From Pseudomonas cremoricolorata DSM 17059 = NBRC 16634 (GTDB lineage: Bacteria > Pseudomonadota > Gammaproteobacteria > Pseudomonadales > Pseudomonadaceae), in assembly GCF_000425745.1 (NCBI RefSeq), contig NZ_AUEA01000002.1:248001-312000 (forward strand): a stretch of DNA of 64,000 nt. Direction: 5' to 3'. Shown here in pieces: positions 43,123 to 52,059 of the stretch; the stretch's first letter is position 1, and each line of letters begins with the position of its first letter. The position numbers and the translations under genes were made by a program. Under the pieces are notes generated by a model, which worked only from the letters and a program-made list of their open reading frames with translations, ran no database searches and was not told the origin of the DNA.

Positions 43123-43449
43123 TCAGAACGGCATCTTGAAGCCCGGCGGCAGTTGCATGCCGGCGGTCATGTTGCCCATTTTCTCCTGGTTGTTCTGCTC
43201 GACCTTGCGCACGGCGTCGTTGACGGCAGCGGCGATCAGGTCTTCGAGCACTTCCTTGTCTTCCTGCATCAGGCTGTCATCCAGGCTGATGCGCTTGACG
43301 TCATGACGACCGGTCATCACCACGCTGACCAGCCCGGCGCCGGACTGACCGGTGACTTCTGCCTTGGCCAGTTCTTCCTGGGCCTTGGCCATTTTTTCCT
43401 GCATTTGCTGGGCCTGTTTCATCAGACCAGCCATGCCACCTTTCATCAT
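43123..43449 (-). CDS. Nucleoid-associated protein YbaB/EbfC
   Basis: The product is 108 residues with the typical Met- and Gln-rich start ([26 protein letters not shown]) and the conserved [22 protein letters not shown]. YbaB dimers bind DNA. It lies between dnaX and recR, the usual order in gamma-proteobacteria. Two adjacent ATGs leave the start uncertain by one codon. Confidence 0.93.
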   Translation of the reverse strand: MMKGGMAGLMKQAQQMQEKMAKAQEELAKAEVTGQSGAGLVSVVMTGRHDVKRISLDDSLMQEDKEVLEDLIAAAVNDAVRKVEQNNQEKMGNMTAGMQLPPGFKMPF

Positions 43450-43511
43450 GGGGAATACCTCGATTGGGTGTGTGCTGCCGCCCGGTGCGTACCGGGCGCA
43501 TGGTTATTCGT

Positions 43512-45530
43512 TCAGGTGCCCTGGCTGACCAGAGACTCTACCGGGGTAATAGTATCCTGCCGCACGGTGGCGCCAAACCGCTGGACCATCTGTTGGATCA
43601 ACGGGTCCTGCTCGATCGCCACTTCCGCCTCACGCTGGCGCTCGGCGCGTTTGCGCGAGGCCGCCTGGGCCGGGGTTTCCTGCTCGGGCCGGATCAGTTC
43701 GATGGTCAGGCTCAGGGTGCGGCCAAAATGCTGATTCAGCGCCTCGTTGAGCCGGCGCTGCTGGGTAATGTTGAACAGCGCGCCCTGGGCCGGATCGAGG
43801 TGCAGCAGCCAATGGTCGTTGTCATTGGAGATCAACGTACAGTTGGCGGCAATGTTACCCGTCATACCCGAGACCGGCAGCGCCGGGAATAATTCCAGCC
43901 ACTCGAGGGCCAGGCCGGTGGCCGGCTGCGCCGCAGGCAGTGGCTCGGCAGGTGCCGCTGGCGCCTCTTCCTGCACATGCTCGGCCAGCTCGTCGAGGTA
44001 GCTGAAGGCCACCGGCTCCGCCGAGGCGGCTTCGTAATCTTCATCCGGCGGAATGTCGCCGTCGCGGTCCATGCCCGCCGATTCATACGCCGAAGGGTCG
44101 AAGGGCGGCTCGTCATCGTCGATCGGAGGTGGCAGATCATTGCGCATCGTTGCAGGCGGGCCTGGGGTCGCAGGCGATGGCACCGGGGCTGCGGGCTCGG
44201 ACTCATCTGCCGCAGACACCTGCCAGGGCACGTCGACCACCTGCGTCGGCGCAGCCTCGGCTTCGCCGGTGCTGGGTGGCGCGTCCTCGGCTTCAGGCGC
44301 GGGCATCGGCGCTGGCATCGACACGGCCACAGGCGCTGGTGCCGTCGCTGGCGCCTTGATCGTGTCTGCCACCGGCTGGGTGGAATCAGCTGTGGCCTGG
44401 CTGATCCCCACTGGCTTTAGCACCGGCCTCGGCGCATCGTCGTTGTCCGCGGGGCGGAACGCCAACATGCGCAGCAGGACCATTTCGAAACCGCCGCGCG
44501 GCTCAGGCGCCAACGGCAGGTCACGCCGGCCGATCAGGCCCATCTGGTAATAGAACTGCACGTCTTCGGCAGGCAAGGCCTGGGCCAGGGCCAGCACCCG
44601 CTCGCGGTCGCCCTGGCCATTGTCGACGGCCTCGGGCAGCGCCTGGGCGATGGCCACGCGGTGCAGCACGTTGAGCATTTCGGCCAGCACCCCGCTCCAG
44701 TCCGGGCCTTGTTCGGCAAGTTCGCGCACCGCTTCGAGCAGCGCCCGCGCATCGCCTTCGAGCAAAGCGTGCAGCACGCCATACACCTGGCCGTGGTCGA
44801 GCGTGCCGAGCATCGCCCGCACGTCGGTTGCCAGCACCTTGCCCTCGCCAAAGGCGATGGCCTGATCGGTGAGGCTCATGGCGTCACGCATCGAGCCATC
44901 GGCCGCACGGCCGAGCAGCCACAGGGCGTCGTCCTCGAACGGCACGTTCTCTGCGCCGAGCACATGCTGAAGATGCTCGACCACCCGTTCCGGAGTCATG
45001 TTCTTCAGCGAGAACTGCAGGCAGCGCGACAGGATCGTGGCCGGCAGCTTCTGCGGGTCGGTGGTGGCCAGGATGAACTTGACGTACGGCGGCGGCTCTT
45101 CGAGGGTCTTGAGCAGCGCGTTGAACGAATGGCTCGAGAGCATGTGCACTTCGTCGATCAGGTAGACCTTGAAGCGCCCACGGCTCGGCGCGTACTGCAC
45201 GTTGTCGAGCAGCTCGCGGGTGTCTTCGACCTTGGTGCGGCTGGCGGCGTCGATCTCGATCAGGTCGACGAAGCGGCCTTCATCGATTTCGCGGCACACC
45301 GAGCAGGTGCCGCAGGGCGTTGAGGTAATGCCGGTTTCACAGTTCAGGCACTTGGCGATGATGCGCGCGATGGTGGTCTTGCCGACCCCGCGGGTGCCGG
45401 TGAACAGATAGGCGTGGTGCAGGCGCTGGTTGTCGAGCGCGTTGATCAAGGCCTTGAGCACGTGGGTCTGGCCGACCATTTCGCGGAACGAGCGCGGACG
45501 CCATTTTCGTGCAAGGACCTGATAACTCAT
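43512..45530 (-). CDS. dnaX: DNA polymerase III tau/gamma subunit DnaX
   Basis: The product is 672 residues. An AAA+ clamp-loader domain has Walker A GTRGVGKTT, a zinc site CLNCETGITSTPCGTCSVC and the SRC-type sensor. A Pro/Ala-rich acidic linker of about 200 residues is followed by the C-terminal tau domain (LEWLELFPALPVSGM ...). Tau links the clamp loader to polymerase III and DnaB. I see no AAAAAAG slip site of the E. coli kind, so gamma formation by frameshift is not supported here. Confidence 0.94.
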   Translation of the reverse strand: MSYQVLARKWRPRSFREMVGQTHVLKALINALDNQRLHHAYLFTGTRGVGKTTIARIIAKCLNCETGITSTPCGTCSVCREIDEGRFVDLIEIDAASRTKVEDTRELLDNVQYAPSRGRFKVYLIDEVHMLSSHSFNALLKTLEEPPPYVKFILATTDPQKLPATILSRCLQFSLKNMTPERVVEHLQHVLGAENVPFEDDALWLLGRAADGSMRDAMSLTDQAIAFGEGKVLATDVRAMLGTLDHGQVYGVLHALLEGDARALLEAVRELAEQGPDWSGVLAEMLNVLHRVAIAQALPEAVDNGQGDRERVLALAQALPAEDVQFYYQMGLIGRRDLPLAPEPRGGFEMVLLRMLAFRPADNDDAPRPVLKPVGISQATADSTQPVADTIKAPATAPAPVAVSMPAPMPAPEAEDAPPSTGEAEAAPTQVVDVPWQVSAADESEPAAPVPSPATPGPPATMRNDLPPPIDDDEPPFDPSAYESAGMDRDGDIPPDEDYEAASAEPVAFSYLDELAEHVQEEAPAAPAEPLPAAQPATGLALEWLELFPALPVSGMTGNIAANCTLISNDNDHWLLHLDPAQGALFNITQQRRLNEALNQHFGRTLSLTIELIRPEQETPAQAASRKRAERQREAEVAIEQDPLIQQMVQRFGATVRQDTITPVESLVSQGT

Positions 45531-45844
45531 GAAAAACGTCGAACCTGAGCGAGCAAAGAGGGCTAATGCTAGCGGAGCGGGGGAAGAATTGCACCTTGCA
45601 CGATGGCGAGCGGCGCGCTGTGGGCTCTCGCGCCCGGCTCGACCGTAACACGCCGCACGAAACGCAATACAAGTGAGAATGCGAAAACTTTTTATTTACA
45701 TTTTTTTCACAAACTCATAGCCTTCTGCCTGCACTGACGGCCCAGTGCCCTCCCCCTGAAACGGATGTTCTTCCCTTATCGAATTTCGACCTCGCCCTGC
45801 TCCCGGCGCAGGTCCGCTTGAGCTGTGCCTGAGGATTATCCAGC
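45531..45844. other. 314-bp region between dnaX and the TonB receptor
   Basis: It contains the divergent promoters of dnaX and the receptor. The stretch 45680-45715 is AT-rich (runs of T) and includes GTGAGAATGCGAAAAC, a weak resemblance to a Fur box. No gene is visible. The ATG of the receptor follows GAGGATTATCC. Confidence 0.5.
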
Positions 45845-48010
45845 ATGAATCGTTTCCCCCTGTGCCGTCTGGCGCTGTTCGTCTCGCTGGCCAGCGCCAG
45901 CGCTCTGGTCCACGCCGCGGAGGTGGTCGAACTCGGCGCCAGTACCATCACCGCCGACGCTGACAGCCTGAAGAACCAGGCGACCACCGAGGGCACCCGC
46001 TCGTACACCACGGGCGCGATGAGCACCTCGGCGGGCCTGCCGCTATCGGTTCGTCAGACCCCGCAGTCGGTGAGCGTCATCACCCGCCAGCGTATTGAAG
46101 ACCAAGGGCTGAACGACCTCAGTGACGTGGTGAAGTCTGCCCCCGGCGTCACCCTGCGCAAGTTCGGCTCCGACCGCCAGGAATTCCTCGCCCGTGGCTT
46201 TCGCATCGACAACATCATGTTCGATGGCCTGCCCAGTTCGATGGGCACGTTCTCCCTGGATACCCTGGCATCGCCGGACATGGCGATCTATGACCGCATC
46301 GAAGTGGTGCGCGGCGCGACGGGCCTGACCACCGGTGCCGGCGATCCATCGGCGACGCTGAACCTGGTGCGCAAGCGGCCCACCGACACGCCCCAGGTCA
46401 GCGTGACCACCAGCGCTGGAAGCTGGGATCGCTACCGCACCGAAGTCGACGCCTCCAACAAACTCAACGACAGCGGAACCGTGCGCGGTCGCGTGGTGGC
46501 TGCCTATGCCGACAACCACAGCTTCGTCGATGTGCGGGAAAGCAAGAACCAGACGTTCTACGGCGTGCTGGAAGCCGACCTCGACGCCGCGACCACCGTC
46601 ACCCTTGGTGCCTCGAAACAGCGTCAGGACAAGACCTCGGACTGGGGTAGCCTGCCCAGCGGTCCCAATGGCGAAGACCTGGGGCTGTCGCGCTCGACCT
46701 ACCTGGCAGGCAAGTGGGGCTACTGGGACCAGGACAACTACACCCTGTTCGGCGACATCACCCATACCTTCGCCAACGGCTGGAAAACCAAGCTGGCCCT
46801 GCAGAAGATGTGGAACGAGTCCGACACGTTCTCCAATTACGTGACTGCCTACCCGTATACGTCCGTCGACGACCTGGGCACCGCGTCAGGCCACTATCTG
46901 ACCGATGATGACCTCCTCAACGTCGATGCCTCGCTTAGCGGCGCATTCGATGCAATGGGCCGCGAGCATGAATTCCAGATGGGCATCAGCCGGCGCGAAC
47001 AAAATTACCGTATCCGTGGCGGCTATTCGGGCGCGACGCCAATTGATATTTATGCGTTTGACCCAGGAAGCGTGAGCAAACCCTCTGACGCGGAATTGGA
47101 GCCTTACGCTAAAAAATCGACGACTACTGAAAAAGCAGCCTATGCAGTCGCTCGCCTGAATCCTATTGATCCTCTACACGTGATCTTGGGTGGTCGGGTC
47201 AGTTGGTTCGACTTCGACAGTGAAACCACGGGCCGCACTTATACGATCAACAGCAGCTACAAGACCACCCGCGAATTCACTCCTTATGCCGGCGTGATCT
47301 ACGACCTCAATGACACGTATTCGGCTTACGCCAGCTACACCGAAATCTACAAGCCCCAGGAAGTCCAGGATCGGGCAGGCAAAGTGCTCGATCCGATGAC
47401 CGGCGAAAGCTACGAAATCGGCTTGAAGGGCGAATACTTCAACGGCGCGCTGAATGCCTCGGTTGCGTTGTTCGACATGACCCAGCAGAACCGCTCCTAC
47501 GCCTTGGATTCAAGCGTATCAGGCTGCAACCCGTCAGTGACTTGCTACGCAGCCGCAGGCGAAGTGCGCAGCCGCGGTATCGACACCGAGCTCACCGGTG
47601 CGCTGACGCCGAACTGGAATTTCTCGGCGTCGTACACCCTGCTGCTGAGCCAGTACACCAAGGACGACACGTACGAAGACAAGCGTTTCGCCCCGGAACA
47701 ACCCAAGCACCTGTTCAAGGCTGCCACCACCTACAACCTCACCGGCGAGCTGAGCAAGTGGCGCGTCGGCGCTGACGTATTCGCCCAAAGCGAGACCTAC
47801 AACCGCGTCGGCACCGGCCACGCCGTGCAGGACAGCTACGCCGTGCTGGGCCTGATGGCCGGGTACCGCTTCGACGAGCACTGGGATGGCCGGGTCAACT
47901 TCAACAACGTGACCGACGAGAAATACTGGCAGGGCATTCCCACCGGCACCGGCATGGGCACCTATGGCGATCCGCGCAACCTGATGTTCAGCCTGAAATG
48001 GACGCTGTAA
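45845..48010 (+). CDS. TonB-dependent siderophore receptor
   Basis: The product is 721 residues. A signal peptide (ending ALVHA) is followed directly by a plug domain (TPQSVSVITRQRIEDQGLNDLSDVVKSAPG, FLARGFRIDNIMFDGLP) and a 22-strand barrel ending in FSLKWTL. There is no N-terminal STN signalling domain, so it is a plain transporter and not a transducer such as FpvA. The family carries ferri-siderophores across the outer membrane. The ligand is unknown. The stretch 47010-47230 has AT-rich codon choice unlike the flanks, which suggests a mosaic allele. Confidence 0.88.
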   Translation: MNRFPLCRLALFVSLASASALVHAAEVVELGASTITADADSLKNQATTEGTRSYTTGAMSTSAGLPLSVRQTPQSVSVITRQRIEDQGLNDLSDVVKSAPGVTLRKFGSDRQEFLARGFRIDNIMFDGLPSSMGTFSLDTLASPDMAIYDRIEVVRGATGLTTGAGDPSATLNLVRKRPTDTPQVSVTTSAGSWDRYRTEVDASNKLNDSGTVRGRVVAAYADNHSFVDVRESKNQTFYGVLEADLDAATTVTLGASKQRQDKTSDWGSLPSGPNGEDLGLSRSTYLAGKWGYWDQDNYTLFGDITHTFANGWKTKLALQKMWNESDTFSNYVTAYPYTSVDDLGTASGHYLTDDDLLNVDASLSGAFDAMGREHEFQMGISRREQNYRIRGGYSGATPIDIYAFDPGSVSKPSDAELEPYAKKSTTTEKAAYAVARLNPIDPLHVILGGRVSWFDFDSETTGRTYTINSSYKTTREFTPYAGVIYDLNDTYSAYASYTEIYKPQEVQDRAGKVLDPMTGESYEIGLKGEYFNGALNASVALFDMTQQNRSYALDSSVSGCNPSVTCYAAAGEVRSRGIDTELTGALTPNWNFSASYTLLLSQYTKDDTYEDKRFAPEQPKHLFKAATTYNLTGELSKWRVGADVFAQSETYNRVGTGHAVQDSYAVLGLMAGYRFDEHWDGRVNFNNVTDEKYWQGIPTGTGMGTYGDPRNLMFSLKWTL

Positions 48011-48064
48011 AGCTGGACACGTGAGCCACCGCGCTGTGAACTGTCGCGCAGTTCACAGCGCCAT

Positions 48065-48550
48065 TCACCCGCGTAATACCCACGCGGCCAGGAACAAGCC
48101 CACTCCAAACAGCGAATGCGTCGCCACACTGCGCAGGCAATTGCGCAGCGGCGTGGTCGTGCGGCGGGCAAACAGCCCCGCCCCTAACGCTGGCTGCATC
48201 ACGCACAGCGGCAGCAGCACCGTACAAACGCCGAACGCAAGCGCAGGCCACAGCGTCGGCGCCATCAGCCAGCCCTCCCCAGCCAGCAGCACGAACGCCA
48301 GTGCAAACACCACACCCACCAGGTAGTGAATCGACCATCCGGCCAACCGCTCGTATGCGACCGGCGCCGCAGAGGCAATCGAATCATGCCGCCATACACC
48401 CCGCCGCCAATGCCCGATCCAGCGCCCGACCATGGCGTAATCGAAGGTGCGCAAGCCCCGGCGCTTGAGCAGCCAGGTCCAGGCATCCATGAGCAACGTG
48501 GCGCCAACACTGATCGGCAGGCTGGCGAACATAAGCGACAGGGTATTCAT
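48065..48550 (-). CDS. DUF2938 membrane protein
   Basis: The product is 161 residues with about four membrane helices and the family pattern MDAWTWLLKRRGLRTFDYAMVGRWIGH. The function of DUF2938 is unknown. It is divergent from a MerR regulator, whose operator sits in a 19-bp-spacer promoter before this gene. The ATG at 48550 has a GGAGA site; a longer start at 48598 would overlap that promoter. Confidence 0.8.
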   Translation of the reverse strand: MNTLSLMFASLPISVGATLLMDAWTWLLKRRGLRTFDYAMVGRWIGHWRRGVWRHDSIASAAPVAYERLAGWSIHYLVGVVFALAFVLLAGEGWLMAPTLWPALAFGVCTVLLPLCVMQPALGAGLFARRTTTPLRNCLRSVATHSLFGVGLFLAAWVLRG

Positions 48551-48589
48551 AAGCGTCTCCGACAATTGACCACAAGCAACCTGCCGCGC

Positions 48590-48620
48590 AGCATGCAAGT
48601 TGAAGTCAACTTCAAGTCAA
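48590..48620 (-). promoter_or_regulatory. MerR-type promoter with operator dyad
   Basis: On the minus strand a -35 TTGACT is followed by a 19-bp spacer and a -10-like CATGCT. The spacer contains a perfect dyad TTGAAGT-CA-ACTTCAA (48600-48615). A 19-bp spacer with a central dyad is the classic layout of MerR-activated promoters. The promoter reads toward the DUF2938 gene. Confidence 0.75.
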
Positions 48621-48629
48621 GGACTGCCC

Positions 48630-49061
48630 ATGGACATTGCCGACGTCGCCCGCCGCAGCGGCGTACCCGCCTCGACCCTGCGCTACTACGCCAACAAAGG
48701 GCTGATCACTGCGCTGTCTGCGCAAGGCCAGCGCCGCCAGTTTCCGGCGACCGTCATCGAACGCCTGGCATTGATCGCTCTAGGCCAGGCCGCCGGTTTC
48801 TCGCTCGACGAAATCGCTGCCATGCTCGCCGAACAGCAAGTCGACCGCGCCCTGCTGTCAAACAAGGCCGACGCCCTGGACGCCCGCATTCGCCAACTGC
48901 AAGCCATGAGCAAGGGCCTACGGCACGCGGCGCAGTGCCCCGAAGAAAATCATCTGGCGTGTCCGACGTTTCGGCGTTTGATGAAGGTTGCGGCGGTGAG
49001 CGAGCGCAAGAACAGGCGCACGCAAGCGTACAAGCCGGGCAAGGGGTTGCCGGCTGGATGA
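48630..49061 (+). CDS. MerR family transcriptional regulator
   Basis: The product is 143 residues. The N-terminal winged helix (MDIADVARRSGVPASTLRYYANKGLI) is followed by a dimerisation helix and a C-terminal tail with two cysteines (CPEENHLACPTF). The Cys pair could bind a metal or a thiol effector, but no known metal motif is complete. It probably controls the DUF2938 gene opposite, through the operator at 48600. AAGGAC lies before the ATG at 48630; an earlier in-frame start at 48600 lies within the operator. Confidence 0.85.
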   Translation: MDIADVARRSGVPASTLRYYANKGLITALSAQGQRRQFPATVIERLALIALGQAAGFSLDEIAAMLAEQQVDRALLSNKADALDARIRQLQAMSKGLRHAAQCPEENHLACPTFRRLMKVAAVSERKNRRTQAYKPGKGLPAG

Positions 49062-49098
49062 GGATGCAATGGGGAGAGAAGACATTTCAGGAGCCTGA

Positions 49099-49172
49099 AA
49101 TGGAGGCAGCCCCACCAGCCACACCCCGGCACACGATGTTCCCGCTATGGCTGCTCCATTCCGGGCCTGACC
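49099..49172 (-). pseudogene. Partial ffs copy; left attachment site (attL)
   Basis: The 57 bases 49099-49155 equal the 3' half of ffs. Similarity continues imperfectly to about 49172 (GGTCAGGCCCGGAA on the minus strand). The 5' half of the RNA is missing, so this copy cannot make SRP RNA. A hairpin of ATTTCAGG type follows on the minus strand (near 49083-49100), perhaps the original terminator of the undisturbed gene. Confidence 0.75.
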
Positions 49173-49340
49173 AGATGGCATGCAAGCATGCTCGGGAATC
49201 AATGCGGGCCTTATGGGGCAAGGGTTTGAGGCTATTGAGGTCGTCGAACATCCTGCCATACTGGCATCCAGCATGAGGCCTCAAAGCTTGGGGTGTGACC
49301 AGAATTGTTCCACCTTATTGGTCCACTCTGGTGCTCTCCT

Positions 49341-50270
49341 ATGGCTTACATCGTCCCTCGCCAATCCGTTTACTACCTTAATCTGCGACTACCGAAGCAT
49401 CTATTCCATCAGCGTCAAACCTTACGCATATGCCTGCGTGTGCGAGAACGTCAGGCTGCATTGTTCCTTGCCAGCTCTCTAGCTCAGCAAGTGCGTTACC
49501 ACCTAACTGAACATCCTCTGACAGCCCCTGAAACGCTGCAGTGGCGAGACTCTACCCCTCAGCCAATCACCATGGCTGCACCACGAAGACCCATAGCGGC
49601 CACAGCGAAGCCACAAAGCGACGGTCCTACCCTCGCCACCCTGTCCAAACTCTATATAGAAGACGGGAAACGCGGTGGCACGTGGCGGCAAGTCAGTGCG
49701 GATGAAGTCGAGCGTGCCCTAGCCGATCTATTCGAGCTGTTTGGCGATATGCCAGCGAACGCCTTCGATTCCCAGCAAGCTCGCGTACTAAAAGAACGTC
49801 TCAGCCGCTGCCCCCAGTACTTCGGGTTACGGCCAGAATTCAAGGGGAAGACCTTGAGGCAAGTGATCGAGTCAGCCAGCACTTACAAGACCGTCACAGC
49901 CGTCACAGTGAACAACCGGCCACGCAAACTCACGGCCTTCATGAACTGGCGCAAGGCGAACGGGTATGTCGCTGAGAACCCGTTGGCTGGAATCAAGGTC
50001 ATGGCGGGATCAGCGAAGGAAGCACGCTTGTCATTTGACCACCGCGATCTGACTGCACTGCTTGATCATGAAGCGCTGCGAAAAGAAGCCCGCAAGCATC
50101 CATGGCGCTACTGGCTGCCACTGCTTGGCGATGATTGCACTTCGTTTGCGGCCATAGCCCAGTGCCTCAACTCAAAGGGGGTAACCACAGCACGGGGAAG
50201 TGCATTTCAACCTATGACTGTATCTCGCCTTATGGCTCGCCTTGGGTTGTCTTTTAACATCAACGGCTAA
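49341..50270 (+). pseudogene. Tyrosine integrase remnant without catalytic domain
   Basis: The reading frame has 309 codons. The N-terminal ~260 residues look like the arm and core-binding regions of a phage-type integrase (VYYLNLRLPKHLFHQ, TLATLSKLYIEDGKRGG, NNRPRKLTAFMNWRKANGYVAENPLAGI). It should go on to YWLPLLG(L)...GARLGEL, but after WRYWLPLLG the frame continues with a recombinase-like tail (AIAQCLNSKGVTTARGSAF). The Arg/His/Arg/Tyr catalytic residues are missing. A deletion has probably joined two unrelated ends. The ATG at 49341 has a poor ribosome binding site. Confidence 0.75.
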
Positions 50271-50568
50271 TAGCCCCTATATGCTCATAGGAGGCGATTA
50301 AAGCAAATGTTCCGGTGGGCCTGCGCACTAACTCCCCCAAGATATTTTGAAATTCGAGCCATTGACCACTATGGGAGTGACAGCCCACACTTGAAGTCGA
50401 CCTCCATCTGTCAGGATTTTTAGCCACTTGGCCAGCACTACCAGGCTAATCGAGGACTCTCCAGCAGATTCCCCAGCCCCCTCTGATATTCTCCCTCTAG
50501 AACACCGCCAATATTCCCGCCAGGGTAAGGTGCCGTAGAAACATTTTAGGGAATGTCAATTTTAACCG
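50271..50568. other. 298-bp gene-free stretch in the island
   Basis: I see no gene, promoter or repeat. It lies between the integrase remnant and two minus-strand genes, and may be the scar of the deletion that removed the integrase catalytic domain. Confidence 0.4.
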
Positions 50569-51042
50569 CTATGAATAGGCGGTTTTGACTCGTAAAAGCT
50601 TTGCGATATGCTTCAGCGAGTCATGGTTATTTCTAGCAGCCAGCGGGCGTGGCGGTGTGGCTCCATAAGTAGTGCTAGGTCTTTTGTCCATTGTCGCCTG
50701 CCCTATAGCGTTGAGTTCCCGTGCAGCTCTGAGCACATCAACTCTCGAAGGCAACCGGAAGACTAGAACTGCAAGCCTGTAGCAGATTATTACCTCAGCT
50801 TTTGATACAAGCTCGGCGGCGTGGTCGTAAATCTTAGCAGAAATTTCTGCATCTTCCATTCCGTTGGTAATTTTAGCCTGATGACGAAGCATCGTGTTAG
50901 AAGTGCTGCCGATGGTTCCCTTTAGATTTTGCACGGGTTCGATGAACAGCTTGAGCACCGCTTGCCCTACCACGAAAATTATCACACCGCCGACTATGGT
51001 TGCTAGGGGCGTAAACCAATGTAACTGTGTAGTCAAGCTCAT
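50569..51042 (-). CDS. Island membrane protein with one N-terminal helix
   Basis: The product is 157 residues. A single hydrophobic helix spans about residues 13-35 (PLATIVGGVIIFVVGQAVLKLF), followed by a soluble, mostly helical part. I recognise no family. The start overlaps the stop of the gene upstream (ATGA), so the pair is translationally coupled. A hairpin with AACCGC/GCGGTT arms overlaps its stop codon. It could be one half of a two-protein membrane effector. Confidence 0.65.
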   Translation of the reverse strand: MSLTTQLHWFTPLATIVGGVIIFVVGQAVLKLFIEPVQNLKGTIGSTSNTMLRHQAKITNGMEDAEISAKIYDHAAELVSKAEVIICYRLAVLVFRLPSRVDVLRAARELNAIGQATMDKRPSTTYGATPPRPLAARNNHDSLKHIAKLLRVKTAYS

Positions 51043-51482
51043 TTATAGATCCACTCCAGAAGCGGGGCAGCAATAGAAATCACGATCGCCAATGTTGACA
51101 GCCACGTTGCCAGCCTGAACTTATTACTCTCTTCCTGAAGCCCAGCCAAGACAGATGCCAGCAACGGAAAATTAACGCAGTGCCTATCCTCACCTACGGC
51201 TAATGAGAAGAAGGCAACCCTGGGCGCGTTATCTCTTGCGTATCCATATTTTTGTTCTAAGTGATAATAAAGCCTACCGAAAACGATATCGGAATCGACA
51301 CCAAGCCTCATCGCTAACAGCTTGCAATCAATGGGCATGTGAATTTTCCCTTTACGGCCATTATAAACATCTGACTCTTGGGAAAAATTGGCAAAGGCCT
51401 CATAATACTCTTCGTAGATAGCGTCGAGGACTTCGAGGTCGGAGGGAACTTTCATGACTTTCATCCATGGCTGAGATAGCAT
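51039..51482 (-). CDS. Island protein with a C-terminal membrane helix
   Basis: The product is 147 residues. The first ~115 residues are soluble and rich in aromatics (EEYYEAF, FGRLYYHLEQKYGY); a hydrophobic segment at about 123-143 (ATWLSTLAIVISIAAPLLEWIY) ends the protein. No family recognised. The start could be ATG at 51482 or 51464. It is followed, with a 4-bp overlap, by another one-helix protein, which suggests that they form a complex in the membrane. Confidence 0.6.
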   Translation of the reverse strand: MLSQPWMKVMKVPSDLEVLDAIYEEYYEAFANFSQESDVYNGRKGKIHMPIDCKLLAMRLGVDSDIVFGRLYYHLEQKYGYARDNAPRVAFFSLAVGEDRHCVNFPLLASVLAGLQEESNKFRLATWLSTLAIVISIAAPLLEWIYK

Positions 51483-51592
51483 AGCCTACCATGTTGGCAC
51501 CTAGCCATAAGACCCCCCTGATGCCAGTGAACCACATCATCCTTTAAGCTGTGGGGACCCGGCATCAACGCCAGCTTAGGGAAATCTCCGAT

Positions 51593-51799
51593 ATGGATTA
51601 CAAGACCGCTGCTACATCTGATGCATTGGAAGCGCTGCATATCAGTCAATCCGCTATCCGGGCTGCCCTAAAAGAACTATCGCTGTGGGTAAGCCAGCGT
51701 GGGTGGACGCACATACACTATAACTTAATGACTGCCCTTCAGACGCACGATACGAACGCAGATGCCGTAACGTCAGCAATCGACCGCATACGCTCATAG
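51593..51799 (+). CDS. Small island protein of unknown function
   Basis: The product is 68 residues from the ATG at 51593, mainly helical (ATSDALEALHISQSAIRAALKELSLWV). The segment ISQSAIRAALKEL is reminiscent of a DNA-binding helix pair, but a helix-turn-helix is not clear. GGGAAATC precedes the ATG. A strong terminator overlaps the stop, which supports that it is expressed. Confidence 0.55.
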   Translation: MDYKTAATSDALEALHISQSAIRAALKELSLWVSQRGWTHIHYNLMTALQTHDTNADAVTSAIDRIRS

Positions 51800-51821
51800 C
51801 CGCCTTCAGGGCGGCTTTTTC
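51798..51821 (+). terminator. Rho-independent terminator
   Basis: A perfect 7-bp stem (AGCCGCC with GGCGGCT) with a 5-nt loop is followed by TTTTTC. It ends transcription from the 68-codon gene. Confidence 0.85.
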
Positions 51822-52059
51822 GTACCCTGATATTTTGGAATCCTAGCTGGCTAGTGGGTAGCTGATCGGCGTGGGGGTTAGGCACCGCCCGATTGATGGT
51901 CAGAGCTGAGCCACCACTGCGAAGCCTCATTTCCAGAAATGAACCCCGTGATATTTCAACCCCAGATATCATAGGGATATTTGCGTGTAGGCAAAGGCCA
52001 GTTTAAAAAGGGGCAGCTAGCCGTTATTGTGGTGGCCCATCTATCCCACAGGACTTCCG

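Noticed and set aside
43512..45530. A programmed frameshift for gamma in dnaX
   Set aside because: No AAAAAAG-type slip site was seen in the coding strand.
45681..45715. A Fur box before the TonB receptor
   Set aside because: GTGAGAATGCGAAAAC resembles only part of the consensus; fewer than about 11 of 19 positions fit.
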